The notes: generated by a model not told the origin, from the sequence alone. Positions 12,165-27,359 are shown, numbered from the stretch's first letter. The stretch: DNA of 64,000 nucleotides from Torreya grandis (GCA_037957365.1 JARHVA010006304.1:141501-205500), one strand, 5' to 3'. Numbers and translations: made by a program.

Positions 12165-12891
12165 TGACTACTAGACTTGCACACTTGTGAAGGTAGTTTT
12201 AGGCCTTCATAGTTTTATGTAACATGGAGATAATCCTAGGTTGTGAGTGGGTCAGTAGGTAGATTTAATTTCTAAATTTTAAGGGATATCTCCCCTTAAT
12301 TTATTATTTATGATCCATACTTTACACTACCAACTTGCAAAGGAAAAGGGAAGAAGTCAAACTAAAAGGAAAACCTATCTAACTCTAGTGATACACCAAA
12401 ATGTGACCTTCAGTTGTGTAATATGCACAAAAAATATTGAATTATGACATAAACCTGATTAAACTTCTTAAATTAAAGCTTCCAAATAATAATTTTTCCC
12501 ACAAAGGCTTAGGTTGATGGATGATCTAAGGCAGATAGTCAATAGGTCTATCATGGACACTAAAGAAAGCCCACACTTGCCATATATACAAGATGATTAG
12601 AAAATAATATGAAACCTATATGGATGATCTAACACTTGTAAATAGGTAAAAAGGAGATGAAAAGATGATAATAAGCATGTAATATCACTATCATCTCAAC
12701 AAACCATTAGCCTACACTAAAAATAAGCTTTGAGGAGGCATGAATTCTATCTTATTAATTTAAAATAGGCAAGTACAAGCATTTTTTTAGCATTAGCTTG
12801 CCACAACTTAGGTTAATTATTTTTTTTCAAATGTCAAGAATTGGCTTCCATATAGATAATATAAGAGAATAGAGAGAAAGAGACAAGGTAG
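12165..12891 (-). repeat. E2 5' LTR, inner part
   Basis: This is the first half of the split LTR, matching about 2988-3715. It ends at the E3 insertion (ggtag at 12887-12891). Its continuation is at 24247. The match to the other LTR resumes on the far side of E3 with only the few bases of a target duplication in excess. Confidence 0.8.
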
Positions 12892-14417
12892 TGATGATTC
12901 CACATTATGACTCATTATTAGCAGGATATGCCATCCTTAAAAGCCTTAAACATGTCTTTTGATTGAGCATTTCATGTAGTCTTATGGTTTATAACTAGCC
13001 TAAGGTATAAATTAGATGCTTTTATCTCTATAATCTCATGTGAGTCTAAGTTAACTTTCTTTGCATGATGTTATAACCATTTGGATGTTTAGTCTTCATA
13101 TTGTGATATTTACAAACATAAAAGCATCTAATAAGAGTTTTGATATGATCTTATGAAGATAAGGATGTTCCAAGAAAAATAAATAATCATTTAAGGCATA
13201 GCTATATATTTTGTTAGTTAGTTATAGATTCTAGCAGTTAGCTATGGATTACATCTGTCAACTATATATTCTACTAGTTAGCAATGGATTATAATAGTTG
13301 GCTATGGATTACCATATTTATGCTATATATTCTCATATTTCACTTCAGATTTAGTCATAACAAGTTCTAAAGAATTCAAGAAGATTTTCCACCTTTTCCA
13401 TGATTATCTAAAGACTCATTTTGATAATTTTTACTTATATACATGCATATGTATAGATTCTTATTTTTGTATGGTCTTCCATTTATGGAAGTTATTATTT
13501 CAGAATACAACTCTAGAATAAGAAGATATGGATATATTATATGTACAAATTTGGTGGTTAGATATAGCTAGGCATAGTATTTGTAGTCTCACATGGATTT
13601 TTCTGATTTTATGTAGATATTATTTCAACATTTTCTCTATTCTAGATATATTATCCAATCTCTCTAAATATCTTACTATTCTAAGTTAGTTGATATGTTG
13701 CCTAATTTATAGGATAATTATTTTATTTTACAAAAAATAAAAGGATATGTCCATGCTAGATCTGTAGACATATAAATATACACAGATATTATAAGCTTGG
13801 TTATTTTAAATATAATAAGACTCGCAATAAATTACTCTTTCATTACATGTGTTAAGATAACATTTTATGACTAAGTTTATTCAAACTTGAATCCAAGGGT
13901 GAGCAAGGCCCCACACCCCAAGGAGATATGAGACGTTATTTTGGTATTTATAAAGTTTATTTCTTATTTATTTTAATTGAAATTTATATATATATATATA
14001 TATGGTTTTTGTGATTAGATTTATAACCTATAGGATAGAATAAATATTAATGTTTTTAATTTAATATTTGAATAATCATTTATCATTCCATTAATTTTTG
14101 TAACTTTCATTTTGAAAGTGTGGATTTGAGATTTGAATGTTAGTGAGTTTATTTTACAACATTGTGTGATTACTTTCAAATTATTCAATTATTAAATTAG
14201 GTGTGTTTTAAATTTCATGCATTATTATTTATTTTTATCAGTAGTTTAGATTCTTAGGAATATACATTAGGTTAGTATAACATCAAAAAAATACAAAAGA
14301 ATACTATTAGCTGAAACAAATAAGTAGCTTACTATAAACAACCTTAGACACTAGCCCTCGTAAGAATTGACATGAATATAGGTTGGTCAAATGAAGGATT
14401 AACAATGACACCCATAA
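12892..14417 (+). repeat. 5' LTR of E3 (~1.53 kb)
   Basis: It begins TGATGATTCC and ends near CACCCATAA just before the primer site. It pairs with 22628-24246. It contains a ~20-bp repeat cluster (13198-13345) and a (TA)n tract at about 13985-14003, at the place where the 3' LTR has a long (GT)n. The end is set by alignment to CACCCATCA of the 3' copy and could be off by a few bases. Confidence 0.85.
13198..13345 (+). repeat. ~20-bp repeat cluster in E3 5' LTR
   Basis: About six units of 20-23 bp resemble AGTTAGCTATGGATTAC, for example near 13200, 13236, 13261, 13278 and 13300. The 3' LTR has the matching cluster at about 22930-23045. A related three-unit stretch occurs in the pol region at 17055-17120. 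Confidence 0.7.
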
Positions 14418-14421
14418 TTTT

Positions 14422-14440
14422 TGGTGCCATTATCGGGGAC
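14422..14440 (+). promoter_or_regulatory. Primer-binding site of E3, tRNA-Asp type
   Basis: The sequence TGGTGCCATTATCGGGGAC differs from the complement of the plant tRNA-Asp 3' end (TGGCGCCGTTGCCGGGGA) at four places, mainly C-to-T or G-to-A changes. It sits four bases inside the 5' LTR. First-strand synthesis would have started here. Confidence 0.85.
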
Positions 14441-14549
14441 TTATTAAAAGTGTTAGTAAGGAAAACACCTAGGCTAATAGTTAAAATATAAAAACCAAAA
14501 ATATAAAATAAATTTATCTCTTGTTAAATATAGGTGTATGAGTAGGTAA

Positions 14550-15620
14550 ATGGATTCACAAGGAAGGTTTATTCCAAATCTTTATATTTTATAGAAAAGA
14601 ATCAAAGTATTTTTAGAAAAGAAAGAAAGTTTGTAGAAACAAATAAGTGAGTCTTTTAGAAGTACCTCTCAGGATCTAGAAGAATCTTCCTCTACAATAG
14701 CTGCGCTTTCAAACACTAAACATCCATAATCCCCTCATCTCAATATAGATATATTTACAATGGGATAAAATATAGGCCATGTAGAAAACCCTCATAGGAA
14801 TACTCCTGAGAGGACTTTCTCTTATCCTATTATCTTTGAGAATGATGATCGATAACAATGAAAAATATTTCCCCATCCAATCTACCTACCTTTAGAGGGT
14901 TGTCTACTGAAGACAAAGGCAAATTTATTTTTGAGTTCAAAGTCCTCTACCAGGCCTATTATTACACTCTAGACAACCAAAATTTAAATCTCTTTCATTC
15001 TAATTTGAAGGAAGGAGTAATGTGGTGGTTCATATAACTAGTAGGAAACTCTATTACCAATTCGAGAGAAATTGAAATATTATTATTTAACAAATACTAA
15101 GATTACTCTAGGGTCAAGTATAGAATAAAAATAAAAATAAAATCAAAATGAAGATGAAAACCTTGAAGATTACTTAGACCAATTTGCTTCTACCCATAAT
15201 AGATATGGATATGAGCTATATAAGGAAGTGATGAAAACTTTTTCCCTTAAAATATTAGATGAATCTTATAGGGATTCCTTGAATCTCATGGGGAATGGAG
15301 ATATTACCAAACTAGACTTTCAAGAGATCACATGTTTATGTACCAACTACTCTAGGATAAAACCTAACAGTAGAAGAGGGAAAATAGGGAAATATAGTGA
15401 TGTAAGCCAACTCATGGAAGAACTAATAAACTTAAAAAAAACCATATTGGTTCAACTTAATTCAACATTATATCTATTTCAATATAAGGCTAAGTCTAAC
15501 ACTTAAACACTATAAATCTATTATCCAAAGTGTAGATTAAAACATGCACGCAAGGACTATCCTCTAGACAAAATATAAATATGTGGGATATGTAATGCTT
15601 AAGATCATGACACAAAGGAT
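14550..15620 (+). pseudogene. E3 gag (capsid/nucleocapsid) remnant
   Basis: Gag forms the particle that packages the element RNA. The likely start is ATG at 14550 (MDSQGRF). The retrotransposon gag domain begins near 14870 with LPTFRGLSTEDK, continues through FEFKVLYQAYYYTLDNQNLNLF, GVMWWFI and RDSLNLMGNGDITKLDF (about 15265-15325), and ends near 15505. A zinc-knuckle region follows at about 15515-15620 (PKCRLKHARKDYPLDKI then CGICNA..DHDTKDY), a two-knuckle pattern found in plant gypsy gag; some cysteines have been lost. Several stops and frameshifts disrupt it. Confidence 0.82.
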
Positions 15621-16099
15621 TATATCACATTCCTACTCTTAATAACTAGTTCAAATAGAATTCACATACCATATAATAAATAAACTATGTTTAAAGGTAA
15701 GGAAATACCTTCCAAAAAAATTAACCACAATAGTTTGGCTAAATGATTCCTTTTTTTTAATGAAATGCACCTCCACAAGTATGGGTAGTACCACCAAAAT
15801 GGGGAACCCAAGAATGGATACCACAAAAATGTATGATTCCCCAACCTTTTCAATAAAATTGGATACCCTAAGATCACTAGCAGCTATAGACAAATCAACA
15901 TTGGAATCTTGGTCTAAACTACAAACAACAATAATAAAGAGGGTATCCATAATAACAACAATAATCATTAATGGTTCCTCAAAGAAATAAAGAAAACCCT
16001 ATAGAACAAGTAAACCAACTCATCTACCTACTTATACAATAGAAAATCCAAGAAAAAAGGTTTATGTAAATGAACAAGGTGAAACCATAGGGGTAGGTG

Positions 16100-19000
16100 T
16101 TATTGAATGTGTAGACATACATCTCAAGTAAGGAAAAATGTTACAAGAACCTCATATCATCATCATAGATGTACCTCATGAAAAAATAAGTCAACAAACT
16201 CAACTAGAGAAAGAAGAGGAGTTAAGAGATAAACCTATAAAAATAGAGGAAGTCATTATAACTCCTCCATTTGTTCCTTTTTCTAGAATGATTGAAATAA
16301 GTGGAAGGCAATAAGGAATATGAATTAATTCAAGAACCCAGGAAACTCAACATATAAATTTCATTATTTCAAGCCATTAGGGGAATTCCATAGCTAAATA
16401 GGGTGACCAAAATTTTGTGTATTAATAAACTTAGTGTAAAATTAAAATATCCTAAGACCATATAGGTAGATGGAAATCTTATTGATTTATTAGTAGGTAA
16501 GCTACTTTTGCCTAAATATGGGGATCTAGGGAGTCTTATCATTTCTGTCAAGATTGGAAACTAGGAGATACCAAATGTGTTGGTGGATTTGGGAGCTACT
16601 ATTAATTTAATGACTATGGACACCATGTAAAATATCTCCTTAAAAGATATGTAACCCACTACCACAATTTTACAGATGGAAAATCATTTCACTAATAAAC
16701 TAGAAGGTGTCATTAAGGATATATTGTTGAATACTAAATCATGGAATTACCCTATTGATTTTATTATCATCTAACCTAAAAACAAACAAATTGTATACCC
16801 ATTGATTCTAGGAAGACCTTAGTTATCAACTTTAGTAGCATTGATTGATTTTAGATTAGGGGATATGACCATCTCAAATGGTCTTAAAGTAAAATGTATT
16901 TATTTATATTCACCCACTCAACCATCAACCAATCCTATCAAATAGTTGTGGGTAGATCAACATAAATAAAAATGTGATATTATTTTCTCTCTAGATATGG
17001 TCACAATCATTGATCATATGGAAGAAGTAGAGGATGAGTTCTTAAAAAGTAATGGAACTGCTATAGATCTTGACAGTCTAGCTACAGATTTTGACAGTCC
17101 AACTATGGATTTCAATAGAGGATCCTTTCATGATGTAATTTAATATTATTTTGAGCATCCATACTTTTTCACCTCTTAAAACATGTTATATTACCATAAA
17201 TACATTTAACATGGTGTTATATAGTGGCCACATAAAGGCCAAAATTCATTCGTAACAGCCTTGCATTATCCTTTAGCTAGAATGATTTCTATGGGAGATA
17301 AATTTGTCAAAGATACTATCACATTCCATACATTGTTACCACATCCCTATCCTCTCAAATATTTTATGAGTGAGTTAAATTACATATATTTATCCCATCT
17401 ATTTATTAAATAAATCACTAAACAAATCATAGTAGCATCGAAAAAGACACTCAACATAAATAGTTGGTTGACAGATGATTAGGAAGTGAAAGTCCTTAAT
17501 GTACTCAAAGATCATACTCAAGATTTTTCTTGAGAGTATAAATACATGAAGGGGATCCATAAAAGTTTATGTACACATCATATATACATATAAAATATTA
17601 AACTAGTAAGGTAAACTCAAATAAGAATTAATCCTGCCTTAAGAGACATTGTGAAAACTAAAATTGAAAAAATGCTAGAAGTGGGATTCATTTATCCTAT
17701 TTCTGACAGCCAATGGGTCTCTCATTTAATTATTATTATTAATAAAAATGGTAAATGAATATTATGCGTAGACTACAAAGAATTGAACAAAGTAACCATG
17801 AGAGATTATTTCCCTTTACCCTTTATTGACTAATACTTGATAACTTGGTAGAGAAAAGATATTTTTCTTTCTTGGATGGATTTAGTGGGTACAAATAGAT
17901 ACAAATTACACTTGAAGAACAAGATTAAAAAATATTCACTTTTCCATGGGGGATATTTATGTATAGATTATTTCCCTTTGTTTTATGTAATGCACCTGCC
18001 ACTTTCTAATGAGCAGTCTTAGCCATATTTTTAGATTTAACTAATGACTATGTGGATGTTTACATGGATGAATTTACCATTCATGGAGAGTGCTTTGATG
18101 AAATTTTGATAAATATTATAAAATTAATGAAAATATGTGAGGAAAACCATTTTTTCTTAAGTCATGAAAAGTGTTTGATTATGGTAGAAGAAGGAATAGT
18201 TTTAGGACATCATATTTATACAAAAAAAAATCAAGTAGATCCAAAGAAAATTGAATTCATTTAAAACTTACCTATCCCTCAAAATTATATTGATATCAAA
18301 ATCTTATTAGGCCATGAATGATACTACAAAAGGTTTATAGAATATTTCAAAAATATTTTTTCTCCAATGTTTACTTTGCTAAAAAAAAAGAGTGATTTTA
18401 TCTAGAATTCAAGACTGCTAACAAGAATTTGAAACCATCAAAGAAAAGCTGAGTACTGCACCAGTCCTAAGAGGACCTAACTAGTCATAACCCTTCCATA
18501 TTTATACTGATACGTTTAATCATGTTATGGGATTTTTTTGAGACAAAAAGATGTAGATGGGCATATGCATGCCATATACTACATTAGCAAGAACTTGAAT
18601 TCAACATAAAGAAACTATACAACCATTGAGAAAGAATTCCTTATTATAATGTATGACATAAATATGTTTAGGCACTATATTATTGGTTACAATATCTTTG
18701 TATATACTGATCATGTAGTTATCAGATATTTGATGAACAACATAGTGGTAGGAGGAAGAATTATTAGATGGTTGTTACTATTATAGGAATTTGATATAAC
18801 AATTGTTAATAAACTAGGTAAATTCAATGTGGTTTCTAATTTTCATTCTAGAATAAATAATGAAAATGAAGAAGAACCTATAGAAGATAGTTTTCCAGAT
18901 CAAAAACTATTTGTTGTTACAGTGCAATCACCTTGGTTTGTTGATATAACAAACTTTTTGGCTATAAGAAAGTTTTCTTTTCAATTTACCAAAAAGGAAA

Positions 19001-20200
19001 AGAAACATTTAATTAAATCTAGTTTTTATTATAAATGGATTAATGGTATATTGTTTAAATTTGGAACTAATCATGTTTTTCATAGATGTGTAAAGGATAA
19101 TGAAATTTATGACATCATTCATGTTTGTCATGATGAAACTAGTGGAGGGAACTATATAATTAAAAGGATAATACATAAGATCCTTGAAGCTGGTTAATTT
19201 TGGCCAACTCTTCATAAGTAGGTCACAGCATATGTTTGGGAATGTGATCTATGTTAGAAAATTGGAAACCTACATTATCTTCTAAGATACCCCTCTATGC
19301 TTAAGTAGTTCTAAAAAATTTTGAGAAGTGAGGCATAGACTTTGTTGGGTCCATAGATCTATATTCTCAAGGCAAAGAATATTTGTTGGTATGTACAAAT
19401 TATGTGACCAAATGGGATGAAGTACAAGATCTTTCCTTCACAATAGAAGAGACAGTAGAAGTCTTTCTATATTCCAAGATCATGTAACAAATTGGAGTAC
19501 CAAGAAAGATAGTGTCTAATCAGGGGCCTCAGTTCATGTCTAAGATGATCCAAGCATTCATAAAGATCTACCAAGTCAACCATAGAAAGTCTTCTCCATA
19601 CCACCCTCAAGAAAATATATAGGTAGAAGTTACTAATAGATATTTAGAGAATATCCTTACCAAGATTGTCAATAGCAATAGAAAGAATTGGATAGTCAAA
19701 ATTTTAGAAGCTATATGGACATATAACACCATGTGGAAGACCACTACTATTTTTTCACCATAGAAATTGGTATTTTTTAAGAAACCTCTCCTTTTAATTG
19801 AATTTTGAGATTCAAACTTTAATGACTACACTAGATGCAGGAATTGACTTAGATGAAGCATAGAGAGAGAGAATATTACAATTGAATGAGCTAGATGAGA
19901 TGAAAACAAAGGATATGTAGTAGATAGAGATGAAGCAACACCAAAGGAAATAATGGCATGATTTACATATTAAGGAATGATAATTCAAAGAAGAATATTG
20001 GGCACTCTTATATGGTTCTAAGTATCAACACTTCAAAGGTAAGTTAAGAACTAGATGGTAAGGACCATTTCAAATAGAAAATATTTTTGATAATATTTTA
20101 GTACAATTACTTCATATAGATGGTAATTAGAAGACACTCCTTGTTAATGGACATCAATTGAAGCTATACTAGAAGCCTTCTAGGAAATAAGAATTCATCT
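16100..20200 (+). pseudogene. E3 pol remnant (PR, RT, RNase H, IN)
   Basis: Protease: DLGATINLM around 16585, the DLGA form of the aspartic active site. Linker with a short peptide repeat at 17055-17120. RT: about 17620-18270, with CVDYKELNKVTMRDYFPLP near 17770 and the catalytic box at 18061-18072 reading YMDE, where YMDD is expected. RNase H: about 18490-18800 (YTDTFNHVMG, YTTIEKEFL, YTDH). Integrase: the zinc-binding part at about 19070-19260 (HVCHDETSGG ... CDLC) and the catalytic core with DFVGSIDLYSQGKEYLLV from 19340, then VSNQGPQF near 19510 and SPYHPQ near 19595. Stops at former glutamine and tryptophan codons and several frameshifts make it non-functional. Confidence 0.88.
17055..17120 (+). 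repeat. ~20-bp repeat in E3 protease-RT linker
   Basis: Three units of about 20-23 bp: GCTATAGATCTTGACAG, GCTACAGATTTTGACAG and ACTATGGATTTCAATAG. In frame they give a repeated AIDLDS / ATDFDS / TMDFN peptide. The units closely resemble the LTR cluster of the same element (GCTATAGATTTTACTAG near 22955). Confidence 0.7.
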
Positions 20201-22627
20201 AATTGGTATAAAATGATTTTGTCCCCATAAAAGACATCAAATGTTCCATGGCTTTTGACCCTTGAAGATAAGATGGCCTAAATAAAGGAAGAGGATCCAA
20301 CTCTTCTCTAAAAATTCAAAAATATATATTTAAAAAAAATCAACAATGATAATCCTTAGGGACATTGTTGACAGTCATGAATAGAAAACTAGCTTGTTGG
20401 ATTTGCATGTAGTTCATGATGAACCTTGATCATAAAACTAGTAAATGGTGGATCAAGGGCAAAGACTAAAAAAATAAAAATAATTCAGAAAAGTGAGTTC
20501 AAAAATTTAGAGATTCATGGTTGATTCTCCTTGTTCTAAAGCAATAAAAATTGATCTTATTATTTTTTGTACTATTCCTTGAAACTAATTCATGCAATTT
20601 CCTTTGTTATAATAGGTGAAGAAGGTCAAACAAGGACAATATCATGGGTTTGTATAATATAGTGTTTATTATTTTACTAAAGGTTAGTTTTGAATTTATG
20701 AGTTTGCATGCATATGCTCAAATCTTTGGCAAAAAATATCATAAGTGTTATAAGGAGAATATTTCCATCATGTTAACAAGAGATATTTTCAAAAATTCAC
20801 ATTTTGAACACTTAATTGCATATTACAAACATTATCCTCTCAAGTTATAAATAACTTTATGATGACTTATCTTTGTCATCATATTACAATCATGTGGATA
20901 AATCAATTGCTAAAGGTTTAGTAGTAGAATAATTACAAATAAATAAAAAGGGGAAAAATACATAATCATTATTATTTTAGTGGGCATTGTCATTATTATT
21001 TGACATGCTTGAAGGTTTCAGGGTTTTTCCATAGCAAATAACCAAAAGAGATATTATTTTTATCCATTTACTTCCCAACAAAGTATATTTATTTTTTGAA
21101 CAGAGCTATGGGTTGACTATGTTTTATGCAAAATTAGAACTTAGAATGGGTCACAAGAAAAAATCTAAACCTGAGTCTGTAAATGATCTTCTAAGAGATG
21201 ATCTAGCTAAAATAAGAGTTTGTAGTAGCAAGGTGGCTTAAATTTCCCCTAAAATTTTAGGGTTTTGATGAGGCACTTGTAGATTTCATCCTCCATTTGA
21301 AGATAAAATTTTCTATTATTCAAGGTGTGAAAATTTCATTCTCCACTTAGGTTCTTAGTGAGTTGTCCAGAGTTTCAGATGAGGGAGTAAGAATTGTAGG
21401 AAAATCCTCCTTCAGTGATCTCATCCAAATCTTTAGTAGAAAAGGAGAACTAGTGCCAATGTATGTTTAAGATGTCAAAGGCAAGATCAAAGGTATCAAT
21501 AGGGATTCTTTAACTGAATCTTAAAGGTTAGTATCTTTCTAGATTATAAAATACCTAACCTTTGAGGGTCAATGTAGTATCTTAATTTGTATTGTAATGA
21601 GAATGTTAATTCATCTTAGGTATGGTATGAAACAATGCCAGCACCTAATTAATCTACCCTCATTCTTGTTAGGATCCATTTAAGTCTTGCCCATCAAATA
21701 CCCAAATACCCATCTACCATTATCCACCATGGATTAATCCAATTGATCATCCAATACCATTTTATATAGTAGGAAAAAGGCATAGAAACCTGGATTGCCT
21801 TCTATGAGGGGAAAAGAAAAAAACCCTAGACTTGCTCACTAAATACCATGATACCGTCATGCCTCAAGATTTAGGTCTCCACCTAGAATTCCTTCCTCTA
21901 AACTAATTATTCCCAAATCCACTCAAATTAAATGATCCATAGTTAGAATTACTACAATTAAACCCCCAAGTACTCTTAATGTAATTTCACCATCTAATCT
22001 AAGTAGACAATTATGGCTTAGGTTTTCTACCAAGAACCCTAAATAATTTTTTAAAAATACCCCTATAAAAGAACCTATTCAAATCATTGAGGATGAATCA
22101 TTAGCAAACCCTACCTCATAGCCTACACCTCAAGAAGCCTTGTGTGTAGAAATTATTTCTCTCCCTTAGAAGAGAAGGAGAACATTGATATTGGTTGTTG
22201 ACAATGATGAAACAATGGTTGTAGAAACTCTGGATAGTCTAAGGTAGGACACCACTACCAATGTAAATGGGGCACAAGAAAAAGAGGAAGTAGAAACCCC
22301 TCTTCCACAGGATGATTTTGAAAAAAATATTCCTAAGAATGTTCCTCTATTACAAAAACCATGGATAGGGATGATTTTCATAACTTCTCTATTACGCTCC
22401 CCTATGTCTCCATGGAAAAATATAGGACCTCAATCTGATGAGTAGTTTGATATTTGGCTTGACTTTGTAAAAAAATATATGGGATTTACTCCTCACCATC
22501 AAAGTATATTTTAGGATTTGTATTCCATCTATGATCTAAGTCTCAATATGGAGCAAATGGTTCATAATTATGAGGATAGAGAGAGTTAGTTCACAATGGG
22601 AATTGAAAAAGGTAAGGTGTGTGGAAA
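20201..22627 (+). other. E3 region between pol and 3' LTR
   Basis: About 2.4 kb after integrase. Athila elements often carry an extra env-like frame here. I see only short broken frames (for example 20644-20850, and a stretch near 21155 starting GHKKKSKPES) with no recognisable membrane or fusion features. A purine-rich but decayed stretch (aaaaaggtaaggtgtgtggaaa) just before 22628 is the probable polypurine tract. Confidence 0.55.
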
Positions 22628-24246
<1,619 letters not shown>

Positions 24247-25012
24247 GGAAACCCCAAAACTAGGAAATGAAACCTTTACTTAGTCCTTCTCCAAACCTAA
24301 CATAGCAATCCATTGAATAAATCTCACACACCTTTAGAAAATTTCATATAGGTTTATGGAATCTTGTTTTAAATTTGAATGAGTTATCATTTATCTTGGT
24401 CCATGACGTATACAACATCATAGATTTTTGCTTGCATACTCTTATATCCTTAGTCAAGAAGTGATTTCCTCAAAAATAGGTCTTGATCCTTGATATTAGG
24501 TCATCATGACATGATAAATTATTATTTTAAAAACTTATTCAGACCATTAATGATGTATTTTCATCTTCCTTTGGATTGTATATCTCTTTGAGTGCAAATT
24601 TAACCTTTTCAAAATCCTAGGCATTAGAAGGAAATAAGGTTTTTTTGGAGCCTTTGAGACTTTTTTCAACTTATTCCATACTTTAATTAAATTATTCCAA
24701 CTTGATATCATCATGTAAGGTGAGGAAGAACCTTGAAAATCTTGTTCTATCTCTTATGCATCAATTTGGGTGTTTTAACTACTTGACTCTTTCATGAGCA
24801 AAGAGGTTTTGGAGAGAGAAATTAATTTTTTACATTGGACCAGGAAAAATTCCACCATGGATGGCTTCTTATCATGATGTTATACATGAAACAAGGAATT
24901 TGGATCCATCAAGTATCCCAAAAGATTCAATTTTGCTCATTTTTCTTATTAAAGCACCCCTTCCTTGTAGCCCTAAAAACCTATAAAACTTTTTATCCAG
25001 AAGATTGTATGT
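24247..25012 (-). repeat. E2 5' LTR, outer part
   Basis: This is the continuation of the E2 LTR beyond E3, starting ggaaaccccaaaac and matching about 3714-4500. Similarity fades near 25012. A short frame at 24835-25023 is not conserved in the other LTR in a coding way. Confidence 0.8.
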
Positions 25013-25421
25013 TTGAAATCTAAGAAAAGTAAAGAGGAAATGATGTTGATAAAAGGAAGAATACATTTATTGTAAATAATTATTGATGTTAAGTTGTGCA
25101 TCACACAATGGTTGGAAAAAGGATGGAGAGGCTACAAAAGAATAAATATGAAAGGATATTGAGTTTGAGATCCTTTGGTGAGACAGTATGGGAATGAATG
25201 TGTTTGGGAAAAAAATGTTTAGGTTGATAAAAATGATGAAGAAATAATTATATTTTGAAGAAAGGGAGGCTTTAACAAATTTATTTATGGAATTTTAGGA
25301 TAAAAATCACATCAAAGGGTAAGTGTAGAAAGTTGGGGGACAAAAAGGGGCCTACTAATGGACATGTTTTCCTTGAAAATTGAGAAATGTAAACTTATGT
25401 AGATAATTTGAAATGGCTACA
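25013..25421. other. Spacer between E2 and E4
   Basis: About 0.4 kb of AT-rich sequence outside both elements. The last five bases (25417-25421, ctaca) are the left target duplication of E4. No feature was recognised. Confidence 0.6.
25417..25421. repeat. Left target-site duplication of E4 (CTACA)
   Basis: Identical to 55700-55704, directly outside the TG and CA ends of the two LTRs. Confidence 0.9.
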
Positions 25422-26209
25422 TGTTAATACCAACATCCCCCTATATTTTTTGAAATGAGGACCCCTGTATTTATTTCTAAAAATTCTATATTCTAGATTG
25501 AATGTGAAGAGTTGTCTTGTCTTGGATTTTAAAGGCAAATCAATTTAAAAAGGGGAACATGTGCTTTAATGTATTTGATAATTTTTATGTTTCATGGTTC
25601 AAAATTGATAATAATTATCTTCAAGGTGATTAATTTTAGGTTACATGGAATAATCTAGGGTTCCTAAGGAACAAACCTTAAAGGGGGTTTGAATTTGAAT
25701 ATTCAAAGAAAATACTAGCAGGAAAAATTATTTCCTTTTGATTAAATGATCCTAAGTATAACTTTATATTAATCTTCAAATATGTTTTTTATTTAAAACA
25801 TGACTGAATATTAATATATAAACTTAGGATAAACTTTATACATGATCGGGTATTAATATAAAGCTTATGCTCTTTTACAGATCTAATGATAATCACTTAT
25901 TTGTTGATTTTGATCTGATGGTACGATAAGCCTGAAGTCTTCTTAAAAAGACATATAGTTAATGATTTGGGCCTAGTAAATATATAATGGTGATCATTTT
26001 ATTATAGGTTTTGATCTAATGGTGTGAATTAAATTCGATGCCCAAAAGGATGTTAACAGTTATTAACCACTCAAGACTTGATCTAATGGTTCACATTGCC
26101 TCAAAGGTTCTAATCTAATGGTGCACATCAACCCACAAGCCTCAAGATCTCCTGAAGGCTTTATGTATGGTACTCATTCATTGGTCCAAAAATATTTTAT
26201 GGTCTTAAA

Positions 26210-26550
26210 ATTTATAGTTTACCTCCCATCATTTGATGTTTGTGAGGATGTATTTGATGAGACTGAACCCATCAAATTTAACATGAGACAAAAATATTAT
26301 ATTATCTTAAACTTGATATGTTTGCCCCCATAATTTGATGTCTACAAGGATGTATTTGATGGGACCTAACCCATCAAATTTAAAATAAACAATCTTGGAA
26401 GCCTTAGGATCTCTTGAAGTATTACGTGTGGCACTCAATCATTAGACCAGAAAATTCTACTATTTTAAATTTGATAGGTTCACTCTCATCATTTGATGTC
26501 TGAGAGGATGTATTTGACATGAACAAACCCATAAAATTTAACTTAGACAA
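26210..26550. repeat. Repeated hairpin-forming units in E4 LTR
   Basis: Three diverged units (about 26215-26285, 26315-26385 and 26470-26545) share the order GATAGGTTT, CATCATTTGATGTCT, GAGGATGTATTTGA, ACCCATCAAATTTAA. In the second, ATTTGATGGG (26354-26363) and CCCATCAAAT (26370-26379) form a perfect 10-bp inverted repeat with a 6-base loop; in the other units it is partly lost. The right LTR has the same units near 49440-49770. Confidence 0.7.
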
Positions 26551-27359
26551 TTTTTAAATCCCAATCAAAGGGGGAATTTTTGAAAAACCTTTTAATAAAT
26601 TCTTATCCTTTTAAGAAGACAAGCTTAGTATATAAAGATCTTAGCCTAAGTCATTTTTTTGTTTTTAAAACATAAAATTCTAAATGGCATTTTTAAACCT
26701 AAGATTTATATGATCATGTAACTGATTAAAAGTTAAGCATCTTGTAGGATCCAATGGCAATCACTTGTTTGTTGGATTTGATCCAATAGTGTGTTGAGAT
26801 TGAAGAATTATAAAAAATCATGCAGTTAATGATCTAGCCCTACTAAATATCCAATGATGATCATTTTCTCACTAAATTTGATCTAATAATATAATGAGGT
26901 TGAAGAATTTTCAAAGTCATCACGAGCTTGACACATGGCATAATCAATAAGATTAAGGATCAAGAACTAATGAAATGCAAGGACCTAAATTTAGCCTTTC
27001 AAAGTAAAATAAAGGGGACCTTTGAAAACCAATGGTCACTCTTCAAATGACATATATGAAATTTTCCATTAAAGGCATGGAACCCTACCACATAAGCTCC
27101 ATGTAAGTATAGGGGATACAAATGAAAGATATCTCATGATTGAAAACATAAAAGACATGATAGTAAGGTTCCATAAAATCTAAGGCACATATGAAATCAA
27201 GAGCTGGATATTTTTGCCATTAAAGCCAAAAAACCATGAACCCTCTATAAAGAAGGCTAGAGTTGGTTTAATTGATTGTGTGAAACTTGAGATCATTGTG
27301 GAATGAATTCAGATCAAGTGCCTTAGTAAGAACTTTGATATCTTTACAACTACAATACA

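Noticed and set aside
20644..20850. Possible env-like frame of E3
   Set aside because: Only 68 residues, no signal peptide or membrane span that can be trusted, and no second copy to compare.
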